DNA of 64,000 bases from the NCBI GenBank assembly GCA_964425745.1, contig CAYRNW010000003.1, positions 62,001 through 126,000 on the forward strand, read 5' to 3'. Shown piece by piece: positions 17,020 to 25,018 of the stretch. Position 1 is the first letter of the stretch. Each line of letters opens with the position of its first letter. The notes beneath the pieces were generated by a model. That model was not told the DNA's origin. It worked only from the letters and a program-made list of their open reading frames with translations, and did not search any database. Position numbers and translations under genes: made by a program. This DNA comes from CALCNS01 sp964425745 (GTDB taxonomy: Bacteria > Bacillota > JAAYKD01).

Positions 17020-18135
17020 TTGAATTCGGGAAGAATCATTAAATTATTCGCTGGAACTGCAAGTAAACGCTTAGGGGAACGGATTGTAGAACATCTCAAA
17101 CAAGAACTACCGGAAATCAATGGACAAAAGCATTTGGAAAAATACCGGTTGTCCGATATCACGGTCAAAAAGTTCTCTAATGACAATACATTTGTCCGTT
17201 TGGAGGAAACTGTTCGTGAGGCAGATACCTATATTATTCAGTCTTCAGGAATTCCGGTCAACGATCGCTTTATGGAATTACTGATTACTATCGATGCCAT
17301 GCGAAGAAGTTCTGCTGGACGTATTACAGCAATTATTCCCTACCTGCCCTACTCTCGCTCCGACAAAATCGACCAACCAAGAGTTCCGTTGACGGCTCGT
17401 TTGGTAGCCGACCTGATTGAAGCAGCTGGAGCAGACCATGTAGTCGTCATGGATTTACATGCAGATCAAATTCAAGGCTACTTTAATATTCCCGTAGATC
17501 ATCTTAAGGCGACCAGTATCTTAGCTGCTTATGTGGAAGACAATTTTTTAGCTGAAGTTACCGAGGAGCAATTGAAGGATTGGGTAGTCATTTCTCCCGA
17601 TGCAGGTTCCGCCAAAAGAGCACAGAGCTTCGCTTCAATCTTAGGCTTACCCTTAGCGGTTGTTTTAAAAGAACGCCAAGGTAATAACGATAAATCCGAA
17701 GTGATGCATGTTATCGGCGAGATCGATGGCAAAAAGGCAATTTTGTTTGACGATGAAATCGATACAGCGGGTTCCATGATGAATGCAATCACAGCATTAT
17801 GCGAAAAATTCGGGGTCAAAGAGGTCATCGCAGTTGCAACTCATGGCATCTTTTCTGGTCCTGCGATTCGTCGCATTGAAAACAACTCGTATTTAAAAGC
17901 GGTAGTGGTTACCGATACCTTAGATGTACCGGAAAAAGGGGAGACTTGTTGCCGTAGTTATAACAGCGAAGGTAAGATGATTCACGACGAAATTGAAGTA
18001 ACTAAAATCAATGTATGTTCGGTATCTGAATTATTTGCGGCAACGATTCGTTCCATTCATTTAGGGGAGAGTGTGACTCATTTGTACGAGCGTTGGGAAA
18101 TCAATGGTCCGCGTAAAGATAAAGGAAGAAAGTAG
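17020..18135 (+). CDS. prs: Ribose-phosphate pyrophosphokinase (PRPP synthetase), long form
   Basis: The protein has 371 residues, against about 315 for the common form. It makes PRPP from ribose-5-phosphate and ATP for nucleotide, histidine and tryptophan synthesis. The N-terminal K-L-F-A-G-T-A and the P-Y-L-P-Y-S-R-S-D-K region are conserved. The metal-binding loop is M-D-L-H-A-D-Q-I-Q-G near residues 146-155. The PRPP-binding loop is L-F-D-D-E-I-D-T-A-G-S-M near 245-256. Extra residues occur near 170-190 and at the C-terminus. The start is a TTG after AAGGGGGAAG; no ATG or GTG lies nearby. The longer form is seen in some anaerobes, from memory. Confidence 0.88.
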   Translation: MNSGRIIKLFAGTASKRLGERIVEHLKQELPEINGQKHLEKYRLSDITVKKFSNDNTFVRLEETVREADTYIIQSSGIPVNDRFMELLITIDAMRRSSAGRITAIIPYLPYSRSDKIDQPRVPLTARLVADLIEAAGADHVVVMDLHADQIQGYFNIPVDHLKATSILAAYVEDNFLAEVTEEQLKDWVVISPDAGSAKRAQSFASILGLPLAVVLKERQGNNDKSEVMHVIGEIDGKKAILFDDEIDTAGSMMNAITALCEKFGVKEVIAVATHGIFSGPAIRRIENNSYLKAVVVTDTLDVPEKGETCCRSYNSEGKMIHDEIEVTKINVCSVSELFAATIRSIHLGESVTHLYERWEINGPRKDKGRK

Positions 18136-18151
18136 TCCGTTTCACAAAAAA

Positions 18152-18206
18152 AACGGCAATACGAGCAGGCGAGCCGTTCATCAAAGAAGGGTTCATCTGC
18201 TCTTTT
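18152..18206 (+). terminator. Two mutually exclusive hairpins, one terminator-like, between prs and pxpA
   Basis: AACGGC (18152-18157) can pair with GCCGTT (18173-18178), with GAGCAG (18163-18168) in its loop. That GAGCAG can instead pair with CTGCTC (18197-18202), which is followed directly by TTTT. The first hairpin would prevent the second, so this could be a plain terminator or a small attenuator. Confidence 0.45.
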
Positions 18207-18233
18207 CTATTGAAATTTTGAGGAGGGGTTGTC

Positions 18234-19007
18234 TTGGCAAAAAGAATTGACTTAAACTGTGACATGGGAGAATCCTTTGGGGTGTATCGTTATGGTGCAG
18301 ATGAGGAAATCATTCGCGAAATTACTTCGGCGAATATTGCGTGTGGTTGGCATGCAGGGGATCCGCAGGTCATGGACCATACGATTGGACTATGTAAAAA
18401 GAACGGTGTTGCTGCAGGAGCACATCCGGGATTCCCTGATTTATTGGGATTTGGTCGTAGAAATATGATGGTTTCTGCGGGTGAGATTAGAAATTACATC
18501 ATATATCAAATCGGAGCCTTGCAAGGGTTCGCCAATAGCCAAGGTGTCACTTTAGCCCACGTAAAACCTCATGGAAATCTATATAATATGGCAGCAAAGG
18601 ACCCCCAAATGGCAGCGGCCATTGCTGAGGGCGTCAAACGGGTAGATTCTAATTTAATTTTAGTGGGATTAGCCGGTTCTTTGCTTTGTCAAGAGGGCGA
18701 AAAAGCCGGGTTACGCGTGGCACAAGAAGTGTTTGCAGATCGGGCGTACCGAGCCGATGGTAGTTTGGTTCCTAGAGGAGAGCCCGGGGCGATGATTCAT
18801 TCAGCAGAAGAAGCGGTGCATCGGATGATTCAATTAATCGAGACCGGCTACATGACAGCGATCGATGGAACCAAACTGAAAATGGAAGCCCACACCATTT
18901 GCATGCACGGAGATACTCCCGGAGCTGCGTTGTACGCCAGATCGATTCGAGAGATGTTGGAAAAGAAAGGGATTGAAATTGTACGGATGAACGAGGTTTT
19001 ATCCTGA
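18234..19007 (+). CDS. pxpA: 5-oxoprolinase subunit A (LamB/YcsF family)
   Basis: The protein has 257 residues. With PxpB and PxpC it hydrolyses 5-oxoproline (pyroglutamate) to glutamate using ATP. The signature start is I-D-L-N-C-D-M-G-E-S-F-G at residues 4-15, followed by N-I-A-C-G-W-H-A-G-D and V-K-P-H-G-N-L-Y-N-M. The gene starts at TTG after GAGGAGGGG. It ends in an ATGA-type overlap with pxpB. Glutamate produced here could feed an amino-acid-fermenting metabolism, an inference from context. Confidence 0.93.
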   Translation: MAKRIDLNCDMGESFGVYRYGADEEIIREITSANIACGWHAGDPQVMDHTIGLCKKNGVAAGAHPGFPDLLGFGRRNMMVSAGEIRNYIIYQIGALQGFANSQGVTLAHVKPHGNLYNMAAKDPQMAAAIAEGVKRVDSNLILVGLAGSLLCQEGEKAGLRVAQEVFADRAYRADGSLVPRGEPGAMIHSAEEAVHRMIQLIETGYMTAIDGTKLKMEAHTICMHGDTPGAALYARSIREMLEKKGIEIVRMNEVLS

Positions 19008-19741
19008 TGATTACACCGAGGTTTTTACAACAAGGAGATCATGGGCTCGTCGTAGAGTTTGGCCAACAAATTCATCCGGAGCTTGTGGAACAAGTTCGGA
19101 CTCTTATGATTGCTTTGCGAGAAAATCCCCTGCCCGGAATTCTAGAGACCATACCGACGTATCGTTCTTTGCTCGTGCGTTATGATCCGTTACGAATAAC
19201 CGTTCAAGCATTACAACGCCATATAGAAGACTTATTGCAGCAGGAGAAGCAGCAAATCGCCCCGGCATTCGTGACCGAAATCCCGGTTTGCTACGGGGGA
19301 AACTGGGGACCGGATTTGGAAAGAGTAGCGGAACACGCCAAAAAATCTATTCAGGAAGTAATTGCATTTCACACGTCTGCTGACTATTTGATCTATATGC
19401 TGGGATTTACCCCTGGATTTCCTTATCTTGGAGGACTGCCTCATGAAATTGCTTGTCCTCGATTACCTACCCCCAGAACCGCGGTTCCAGCGGGTTCAGT
19501 AGGGATCGCTGAAACTCAAACCGGGATATACCCTATGGTAAGCCCCGGGGGGTGGCAGATCATTGGACGTACACCGCTACGTTTGTTTGATCCCAGCAAA
19601 GAGGAGCCGGTGTTGTTGCAGGCAGGGGATTATCTGCGATTTGCGGAGGTGACAGAAGAAGAGTATCATGAGATTGCCCTGAAAGTTGAACAAAATCAAT
19701 ATGCTGTAAAGAAAACACCGAAAGGAGGGTCACTGGAATGA
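19007..19741 (+). CDS. pxpB: 5-oxoprolinase subunit B (allophanate hydrolase subunit 1-like)
   Basis: The protein has 244 residues. It is the KipI-like subunit of the ATP-dependent 5-oxoprolinase complex. The conserved core is I-Y-M-L-G-F-T-P-G-F-P-Y-L-G-G-L near residues 129-144, followed by P-R-L-P-T-P-R and V-S-P-G-G-W near 180-185. The ATG overlaps the pxpA stop (TGATG), and the gene's 3' end overlaps pxpC by four bases, so the three subunits are translated together. Confidence 0.93.
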   Translation: MITPRFLQQGDHGLVVEFGQQIHPELVEQVRTLMIALRENPLPGILETIPTYRSLLVRYDPLRITVQALQRHIEDLLQQEKQQIAPAFVTEIPVCYGGNWGPDLERVAEHAKKSIQEVIAFHTSADYLIYMLGFTPGFPYLGGLPHEIACPRLPTPRTAVPAGSVGIAETQTGIYPMVSPGGWQIIGRTPLRLFDPSKEEPVLLQAGDYLRFAEVTEEEYHEIALKVEQNQYAVKKTPKGGSLE

Positions 19742-20769
19742 ACCACGTTTTTCAGGTTGAACAAGCCGGACTGCTCAGTACATTTCAGGATTTAGGTCGT
19801 TTCGGCTATGGCTCCTTTGGTGTTCCTGCAGCAGGTGCAATGGATCCTTATTGTCATCAATTGGCGAATTTTATGGTGGGGAATTCTGAACTAGAAGCAA
19901 CTCTAGAAATGACATTGCTGGGACCGACACTGACCGCCCTTGGGACGCATCGAATCGCTATTGCCGGCGGAGATCTAGGAGCGCAGTATAACGGATTACC
20001 GCTTCCAGCCTGTGTTGCTCTTGAGATTCACGAAGGGGATGTTCTGCGTTTTCCCGGAGGCAATGGAGTGCGTTCTTATATATCGGTTGCCGGTGGATGG
20101 GATCTACCGGTGGTGATGGGAAGCCGTAGCACTTATTTGCGTGCATCAATTGGTGGTAAAGAAGGTGCGCCTTTAAAAAAAGGGCAAATATTGAATCGCC
20201 GAAAACAGGATGATATGCAAATCCCCCTGTGGAAGGGGACTCTTCCCCCGATGTATTGGCCTCTCGAACCAAAGGTTTCAAAGACGATTCGTGTTCTCTG
20301 GGGACCGCAGGATGATTATTTTGATCAAGAGCAAAAAAATAAGTTTACAACTCAAAACTGGAAAGTCAGCAAGGATTCCGATCGTATGGGTTACCGGTTG
20401 GAAGGGGATGCGTTAGTGCATCTGGACAAAAAAGAAATTGTTTCCGATGGCGTCTGTCAAGGAGCGATTCAAGTGCCGGGGCATGGTCAACCGATCGTTT
20501 TATTAGCAGATGCTCAGACCACTGGCGGATACCCAAAAATCGCTACCATTATCAGCGCCGATTTGGGTAAGTTAGCACATTTTCGAGCTTCCGATATCGT
20601 TACCTTCAAAGCAGTCAGCTATGATGAAGCGATTGAAGCCCTTAAATACCAGGGAAGTATTTTACAAGAGGTCAAGCACTATATTGCTACACATTCAAGC
20701 TCCGCCGTTCGGTATTATGATATAAAGGTAAGAGGAGAAAAATTTTGTGTGAGAGTCGATGAAATGTAA
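19738..20769 (+). CDS. pxpC: 5-oxoprolinase subunit C (biotin-dependent carboxyltransferase-like domain)
   Basis: The protein has 343 residues and belongs to the KipA / urea-amidolyase-related family. Conserved blocks are T-F-Q-D-L-G-R-F-G-Y-G near residues 15-25, V-P-A-A-G-A-M-D near 29-36, and the C-terminal Q-T-T-G-G-Y-P-K-I near 260-268. It completes the PxpABC complex. The ATG lies within the pxpB stop region (GGAATGAAC). A promoter for the next gene begins 26 bases after its stop and no clear terminator is present. Confidence 0.93.
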   Translation: MNHVFQVEQAGLLSTFQDLGRFGYGSFGVPAAGAMDPYCHQLANFMVGNSELEATLEMTLLGPTLTALGTHRIAIAGGDLGAQYNGLPLPACVALEIHEGDVLRFPGGNGVRSYISVAGGWDLPVVMGSRSTYLRASIGGKEGAPLKKGQILNRRKQDDMQIPLWKGTLPPMYWPLEPKVSKTIRVLWGPQDDYFDQEQKNKFTTQNWKVSKDSDRMGYRLEGDALVHLDKKEIVSDGVCQGAIQVPGHGQPIVLLADAQTTGGYPKIATIISADLGKLAHFRASDIVTFKAVSYDEAIEALKYQGSILQEVKHYIATHSSSAVRYYDIKVRGEKFCVRVDEM

Positions 20770-20795
20770 TATTGCGACAGACTTATTAAAAATGC

Positions 20796-20825
20796 TTGCC
20801 AAATCAAGAATTCTTGTGGTATACT
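20796..20825 (+). promoter_or_regulatory. Sigma-A-like promoter for the small zinc-ribbon gene
   Basis: TTGCCA (20796-20801) and TATACT (20820-20825) are 18 bases apart. The predicted start site lies about 45 bases before the GTG start of the small gene. Confidence 0.75.
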
Positions 20826-20878
20826 ACAGCGTGTTATCGTTCAATTGAATGAAATCTGGTAATGAAGAGGTGTGAACT

Positions 20879-21031
20879 GTGCCTAAAACGAAACGTGGTA
20901 AAAATCTTAAAGGAACCGCCGGCTGGAGAGGAACTTGTCCTGTCTGCAAGAGAACCGGTGTTAAGTTGCTTTGGAACCGCAATGATGATAACGGAAATGC
21001 AATGAACGTTTGCAAACGCTGCGGCAAGTAG
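20879..21031 (+). CDS. Small zinc-ribbon protein, 50 residues
   Basis: This short gene encodes 50 residues, starting at GTG after GAAGAGGTG. Two C-x-x-C pairs are visible, C-P-V-C at residues 20-23 and C-K-R-C at 45-48, spaced as in a one-zinc ribbon. The N-terminus is strongly basic (P-K-T-K-R-G-K-N-L-K-G). Its size, charge and zinc ribbon suggest an RNA- or ribosome-binding protein, but it is not L32, L33, L36 or S14 by motif. It has its own good promoter and a strong terminator, so it is a monocistronic, probably well expressed gene. The function is unknown. Confidence 0.8.
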   Translation: MPKTKRGKNLKGTAGWRGTCPVCKRTGVKLLWNRNDDNGNAMNVCKRCGK

Positions 21032-21040
21032 TAAAAATCA

Positions 21041-21077
21041 GTCCGATGGAGTTAAGCTCTCCATCGGACTTTTTTTA
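21041..21077 (+). terminator. Rho-independent terminator of the zinc-ribbon gene
   Basis: A perfect 11-base stem (21041-21051 with 21059-21069) is followed by seven T. Confidence 0.9.
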
Positions 21078-21087
21078 TCTCTTTGTA

Positions 21088-21116
21088 TTGCAACTTTCTT
21101 ACTCTTGTGATATGCT
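21088..21116 (+). promoter_or_regulatory. Sigma-A-like promoter of the BMP lipoprotein gene
   Basis: TTGCAA (21088-21093) and TATGCT (21111-21116) are 17 bases apart. The leader to the start codon is only about 45 bases and shows no purine riboswitch core. Confidence 0.7.
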
Positions 21117-21168
21117 ACGAACAGATGCAATTTAACCGTTGCACAACGAACTTATTAGGAGGATTAGA

Positions 21169-22290
21169 ATGAAAATGGGAAGAAAACGTATTTCTTTGTT
21201 ACTCACGATCGCTCTGGTAGTATCCATGTTCTCTCTGTTGGCTGCATGTAATCAGACACCTGCCCCTACTCCCGATCCGGAACCGGAAGTAACCACTTTT
21301 GAGATTGCATTAGTCACAGATGTTGGAACAATCGATGACAAGTCCTTTAACCAAGGTGCTTGGGAAGGCGTTGTTCAATATGCTGAAGAGAATGACAAAA
21401 CGTATAAGTATTATCAACCAGCCAGTGATGCCAAAGATGACTTGTTAGCTTCTATTGGTTTAGCCGTTGAAGGTGGCGCTGAAATCATTGTTTGTCCTGG
21501 ATTCAACTTTGAAGTAGCCCTCTATGAAGCTCAGAATACGTATCCGGAAATCTATTTCGTTTTATTAGATGGAACTCCTCATACCGAAGATTGGTCAACC
21601 TTTGAAACCAAAGAAAATGTAAAACCAATTCTATATGCGGAGCATGAAGCTGGATTCCTTGCCGGTTATGCTTGCGTTCAAGATGGCTATCGTAGCTTTG
21701 GATTTATGGGTGGTCAAGCCGTTCCCGCAGTTATTCGCTTTGGCTATGGCTTCATCCAAGGTGCCGATTATGCAGCTGAAGAATTAGCGTTAGAAAATGG
21801 CTCGATCCTTTTCAACTATAACTATACCGGTAAGTTCGAAGCAACTCCTGAAGCTCAAACCATGGCTTCCGGCTGGTTCTCTGCAGGAACCGAAGTTGTC
21901 TTTGGGTGTGGCGGCTCTTTAGGCGATTCCGTTATGGCAGCTGCTGAGGCAACCGGCAAGTTTTCTATTGGTGTAGACGTAGACCAATCCTCTGAATCGG
22001 ATTCAGTCATCACCTCTGCTATGAAAAACTTAACCAAATCTGTGTATGATTCCTTAACAGAATTCTACGCAGGAGAATTCCCGGGTGGCGAAACCATGAT
22101 TGTCGATGTAAAAACCCTTGGCGTTGGTTTGCCCATGGAAACTTCTAAGTTTGAAAACTTTACTCAAGAAGACTATGATGCGATTTATGCAAAATTGGTC
22201 AATGATGAAATTGAAATCAAAACCGATGTTGATGTGGACTCTGCTGCCGCTTTAACCACGGAAAGAACCATCGTTACCGTTATTGAATAG
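21169..22290 (+). CDS. BMP-family substrate-binding lipoprotein of a nucleoside ABC importer
   Basis: The protein has 373 residues. A signal peptide ends in the lipobox L-L-A-A-C with the lipidated Cys at residue 27, followed by a proline-rich linker (Q-T-P-A-P-T-P-D-P). The BMP domain opens with A-L-V-T-D-V-G-T-I-D-D-K-S-F-N-Q-G near residues 46-62. BMP (PnrA/BmpA) proteins bind purine nucleosides outside the membrane and hand them to an ABC permease. The ATG at 21169 follows AGGAGGATT; an earlier in-frame ATG at 21139 lacks a site. The gene has its own promoter and terminator and precedes the ATPase and two permeases. Confidence 0.9.
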   Translation: MKMGRKRISLLLTIALVVSMFSLLAACNQTPAPTPDPEPEVTTFEIALVTDVGTIDDKSFNQGAWEGVVQYAEENDKTYKYYQPASDAKDDLLASIGLAVEGGAEIIVCPGFNFEVALYEAQNTYPEIYFVLLDGTPHTEDWSTFETKENVKPILYAEHEAGFLAGYACVQDGYRSFGFMGGQAVPAVIRFGYGFIQGADYAAEELALENGSILFNYNYTGKFEATPEAQTMASGWFSAGTEVVFGCGGSLGDSVMAAAEATGKFSIGVDVDQSSESDSVITSAMKNLTKSVYDSLTEFYAGEFPGGETMIVDVKTLGVGLPMETSKFENFTQEDYDAIYAKLVNDEIEIKTDVDVDSAAALTTERTIVTVIE

Positions 22291-22306
22291 AGAATTCGTA
22301 TATATT

Positions 22307-22346
22307 AGCACAGGGAGATGTTGCAAAACATCTCCCTGTGCTTTAT
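22307..22346 (+). terminator. Strong hairpin between the BMP gene and the ABC ATPase gene
   Basis: A perfect 16-base stem (22307-22322 with 22327-22342) with a GCAA tetraloop is followed by TTTATAATT. In such operons it usually lets the binding protein be made in excess over the membrane parts, by partial readthrough or 3'-end protection. Confidence 0.8.
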
Positions 22347-22383
22347 AATTCAAGAGGATCAATGAAGATACGAGGTGAGATTT

Positions 22384-23919
22384 TTGGATCATATCATTGA
22401 AATGTTACATATCACCAAAACCTTTCCCGGTATCGTGGCGAACGATGATATTACGTTACAACTGCGAAAAGGAGAGATTCATGCCTTATTGGGTGAGAAT
22501 GGGGCCGGAAAATCCACCTTAATGAGTGTGTTATTCGGGTTATATCAACCGGAACAAGGGAAGATCCTCATCTCAGGCAACGAAGTCAAAATTCGTAACC
22601 CCAACGATGCAAATCGTTATGGAATCGGCATGGTGCATCAGCATTTTAAGTTGGTCCACAACTTTACAGTTTTGGAAAATATCGTTTTAGGGGTTGAATC
22701 TACCCGGAACGGTTTTTTGGAAATGAAAGAAGCTCGTGATAAGGTCATGGAGTTGAGCGGACGATATCATTTGAAAATCGATCCGGATGCACTCATTTCT
22801 GAAATCACAGTCGGAATGCAACAACGTGTCGAAATTTTGAAAATGCTGTATCGAGAAAATCAAATCCTAATCTTCGATGAACCGACTGCGGTTTTAACAC
22901 CTCAAGAAATTATAGAGCTGATGAAAATCATGCGAGAACTGGTAGAAGAAGGTAAATCAGTCCTTTTCATTACCCATAAGCTCAACGAAATCAAGGAAGT
23001 AGCCGATCGTTGTACAATCTTGCGCAAAGGAAAGAAGATTGCGACCGTTTCGGTTGGTGAAACCAGTAAAGAAGAAATGTCTCGGCTCATGGTGGGAAGA
23101 ACCGTCAATTTCAATATAGAAAAGCCTACTCTGAATGTGGGAAATGAAGTCTTGCGTGTCGATGGCCTTACCGTACGAGATCCGCGGTCGGGTAAGAATT
23201 GGGTAGACCATGTTTCCTTTTCGGTTCGACAGGGAGAAATTTTATGCGTAGCCGGTATCGATGGCAATGGACAGAGCCAACTCGTTTATGCTTTGACAGG
23301 ATTACTGCCCCTTGATGAGGGGAAAATCACATTTTGTCAGCAAGATATCTCTCATATGCCAGCCAAAAAGAGAGGGGCATTGGGAATGGCCCATATTCCT
23401 GAAGATCGACACAAACACGGATTGGTGCTTGACTACCGATTGGATGAAAACTTAATCCTCCAAAGTTATGATCAAGAACCGTTCTCCTCTCGCGGGTTTT
23501 TAAAATTTGCCGATATTCACCGTTATGCGGAACATCTGATTGAACAATATGATATTCGAAGTGCTCTGGGTGGGGAAACGCCAGCTCGAAGTATGTCGGG
23601 TGGAAATCAGCAAAAATCCATTCTGGCTCGTGAGATCGATCGTAATCCGGAATTATTGATTGCGGTACAACCAACCCGTGGATTGGATGTGGGAGCGATC
23701 GAGTATATCCATCGGCAACTTTTGGCTCAACGTAACGCCGGAAAGGCCGTATTGTTAGTTTCTTTAGAGTTGGATGAAGTCATGGATGTGAGTGATCGAA
23801 TCATCGTCCTTTATGAAGGGCGTGTTGTAGCAGATCTTCAACCCGATCAGGTTACGATTGAAGAGTTGGGTCTTTATATGTCAGGCTCGAAAGTAGGTGA
23901 TGGTTTTGAAAAGAAATAG
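22384..23919 (+). CDS. Nucleoside ABC transporter ATPase (two ABC domains)
   Basis: The protein has 511 residues and two ABC domains, like RbsA or NupA. In the first domain Walker A is G-E-N-G-A-G-K-S-T near residues 36-44, the signature is degenerate (I-T-V-G-M-Q-Q-R) and Walker B is I-L-I-F-D-E-P-T. In the second the signature is M-S-G-G-N-Q-Q-K and the Walker B region is the family's usual A-V-Q-P-T-R-G-L-D. It powers nucleoside import for the BMP lipoprotein. I take TTG at 22384 as start because GAGGTGA lies just upstream; GTG at 22375 lies within that site. Confidence 0.9.
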   Translation: MDHIIEMLHITKTFPGIVANDDITLQLRKGEIHALLGENGAGKSTLMSVLFGLYQPEQGKILISGNEVKIRNPNDANRYGIGMVHQHFKLVHNFTVLENIVLGVESTRNGFLEMKEARDKVMELSGRYHLKIDPDALISEITVGMQQRVEILKMLYRENQILIFDEPTAVLTPQEIIELMKIMRELVEEGKSVLFITHKLNEIKEVADRCTILRKGKKIATVSVGETSKEEMSRLMVGRTVNFNIEKPTLNVGNEVLRVDGLTVRDPRSGKNWVDHVSFSVRQGEILCVAGIDGNGQSQLVYALTGLLPLDEGKITFCQQDISHMPAKKRGALGMAHIPEDRHKHGLVLDYRLDENLILQSYDQEPFSSRGFLKFADIHRYAEHLIEQYDIRSALGGETPARSMSGGNQQKSILAREIDRNPELLIAVQPTRGLDVGAIEYIHRQLLAQRNAGKAVLLVSLELDEVMDVSDRIIVLYEGRVVADLQPDQVTIEELGLYMSGSKVGDGFEKK

Positions 23920-25018
23920 ATGGATCCAAAGTACATTGTCGGTAATTCCATCTCTTTTGGCCATCGTCGCCGGTTTTCTTTTGGGGTTTCTGATTTTGCT
24001 TGTTGTCAATCCTAATCAAGCGCTAGATGGGATTGGTATCATATTGAAGGGTGGTCTGAACAAAGGCCTGGCTGGGATGGGCCAAGTGTTGTATTTTGCT
24101 ACGCCCATTATCATGACCGGTTTAGCCGTGGGATTTGCCTTTAAAACAGGGTTGTTCAATATCGGCGCTTCCGGACAATTTACAATGGGAGCCTTTGCTG
24201 CGATTTATGTTGGCGTAACAATGAAAGGGCTTCACCCCTCGATTCACTGGTTGGTGGCAGTCCTTGCTGCTATGCTTGCTGGAGCGGTTTGGGGTTTTCT
24301 GCCAGGGCTTTTAAAAGCATATCGTAATGTTAATGAGGTTATTACGTCGATCATGATGAACTACATCGGCATGAGTGCGGTTAATATTATGATTCGAGCT
24401 ACTGTTTATAACAAACTGAAAAATGAATCCTTACCGGTCGCAGCTGCAGCCAATATCCCAAAATGGGGGTTAAATCAGCTTTTCCCGTATTCAAGTATGA
24501 ATGGTGGGATCTTAATTGCCATTTTATGCGTGTTCATCATTTATATCGTGCTCGAAAAAACGACGTTTGGCTACGAACTAAAGGCATGTGGATTCAATAA
24601 GGATGCAGGTCTTTATGCCGGGATCAATGCAAAGAGAAATATGGTTTATTCCATGATGATTTCAGGAGCGTTAGCTGGAATTGGCGGAGGGTTATTATAT
24701 TTATCGGGTTCTGGTAAATATATGAAAGTCATCGATATTATTGCTACAGAAGGGTTCGATGGAATCTCCGTATCCTTGCTAGGAATGTCACATCCAATTG
24801 CCATCCTATTTGCAGGAATCTTTATTGCCTATATAAAAGTTGGCGGATTCAATTTGCAGTTGCTGAATTATGACCAGGAAATCATCAACATTATTACAGC
24901 AGCGATTATCTATTTCAGTGCTTTTGCCTTGCTGTTCCGTTCTCGCATTCAAGCGTTTCTAACTCGAAGAGAGCAAACCAAAACGGATGAAGAGCCGGAA
25001 GTAGGTGAATCGCAATGA
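23906..25018 (+). CDS. Nucleoside ABC transporter permease 1
   Basis: The protein has about 370 residues and about ten membrane helices, of the BPD_transp_2 (RbsC/NupP-like) family. The conserved stretch F-N-I-G-A-S-G-Q-F-T-M-G-A-F-A follows the third helix. The cytoplasmic coupling loop contains G-Y-E-L-K-A-C-G-F-N-K-D-A-G near residues 225-238. TTG at 23906 has AGGTGA five bases upstream, as in the preceding gene; ATG at 23900 and GTG at 23897 are alternative in-frame starts. It overlaps the ATPase gene by 14 bases. It pairs with the next gene to form the membrane channel. Confidence 0.9.
   Translation: MKRNRWIQSTLSVIPSLLAIVAGFLLGFLILLVVNPNQALDGIGIILKGGLNKGLAGMGQVLYFATPIIMTGLAVGFAFKTGLFNIGASGQFTMGAFAAIYVGVTMKGLHPSIHWLVAVLAAMLAGAVWGFLPGLLKAYRNVNEVITSIMMNYIGMSAVNIMIRATVYNKLKNESLPVAAAANIPKWGLNQLFPYSSMNGGILIAILCVFIIYIVLEKTTFGYELKACGFNKDAGLYAGINAKRNMVYSMMISGALAGIGGGLLYLSGSGKYMKVIDIIATEGFDGISVSLLGMSHPIAILFAGIFIAYIKVGGFNLQLLNYDQEIINIITAAIIYFSAFALLFRSRIQAFLTRREQTKTDEEPEVGESQ

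Noticed and set aside
21078..21168. A purine riboswitch before the BMP nucleoside-binding lipoprotein
   Set aside because: The leader from the predicted transcript start is about 45 bases and lacks the conserved purine aptamer junctions.
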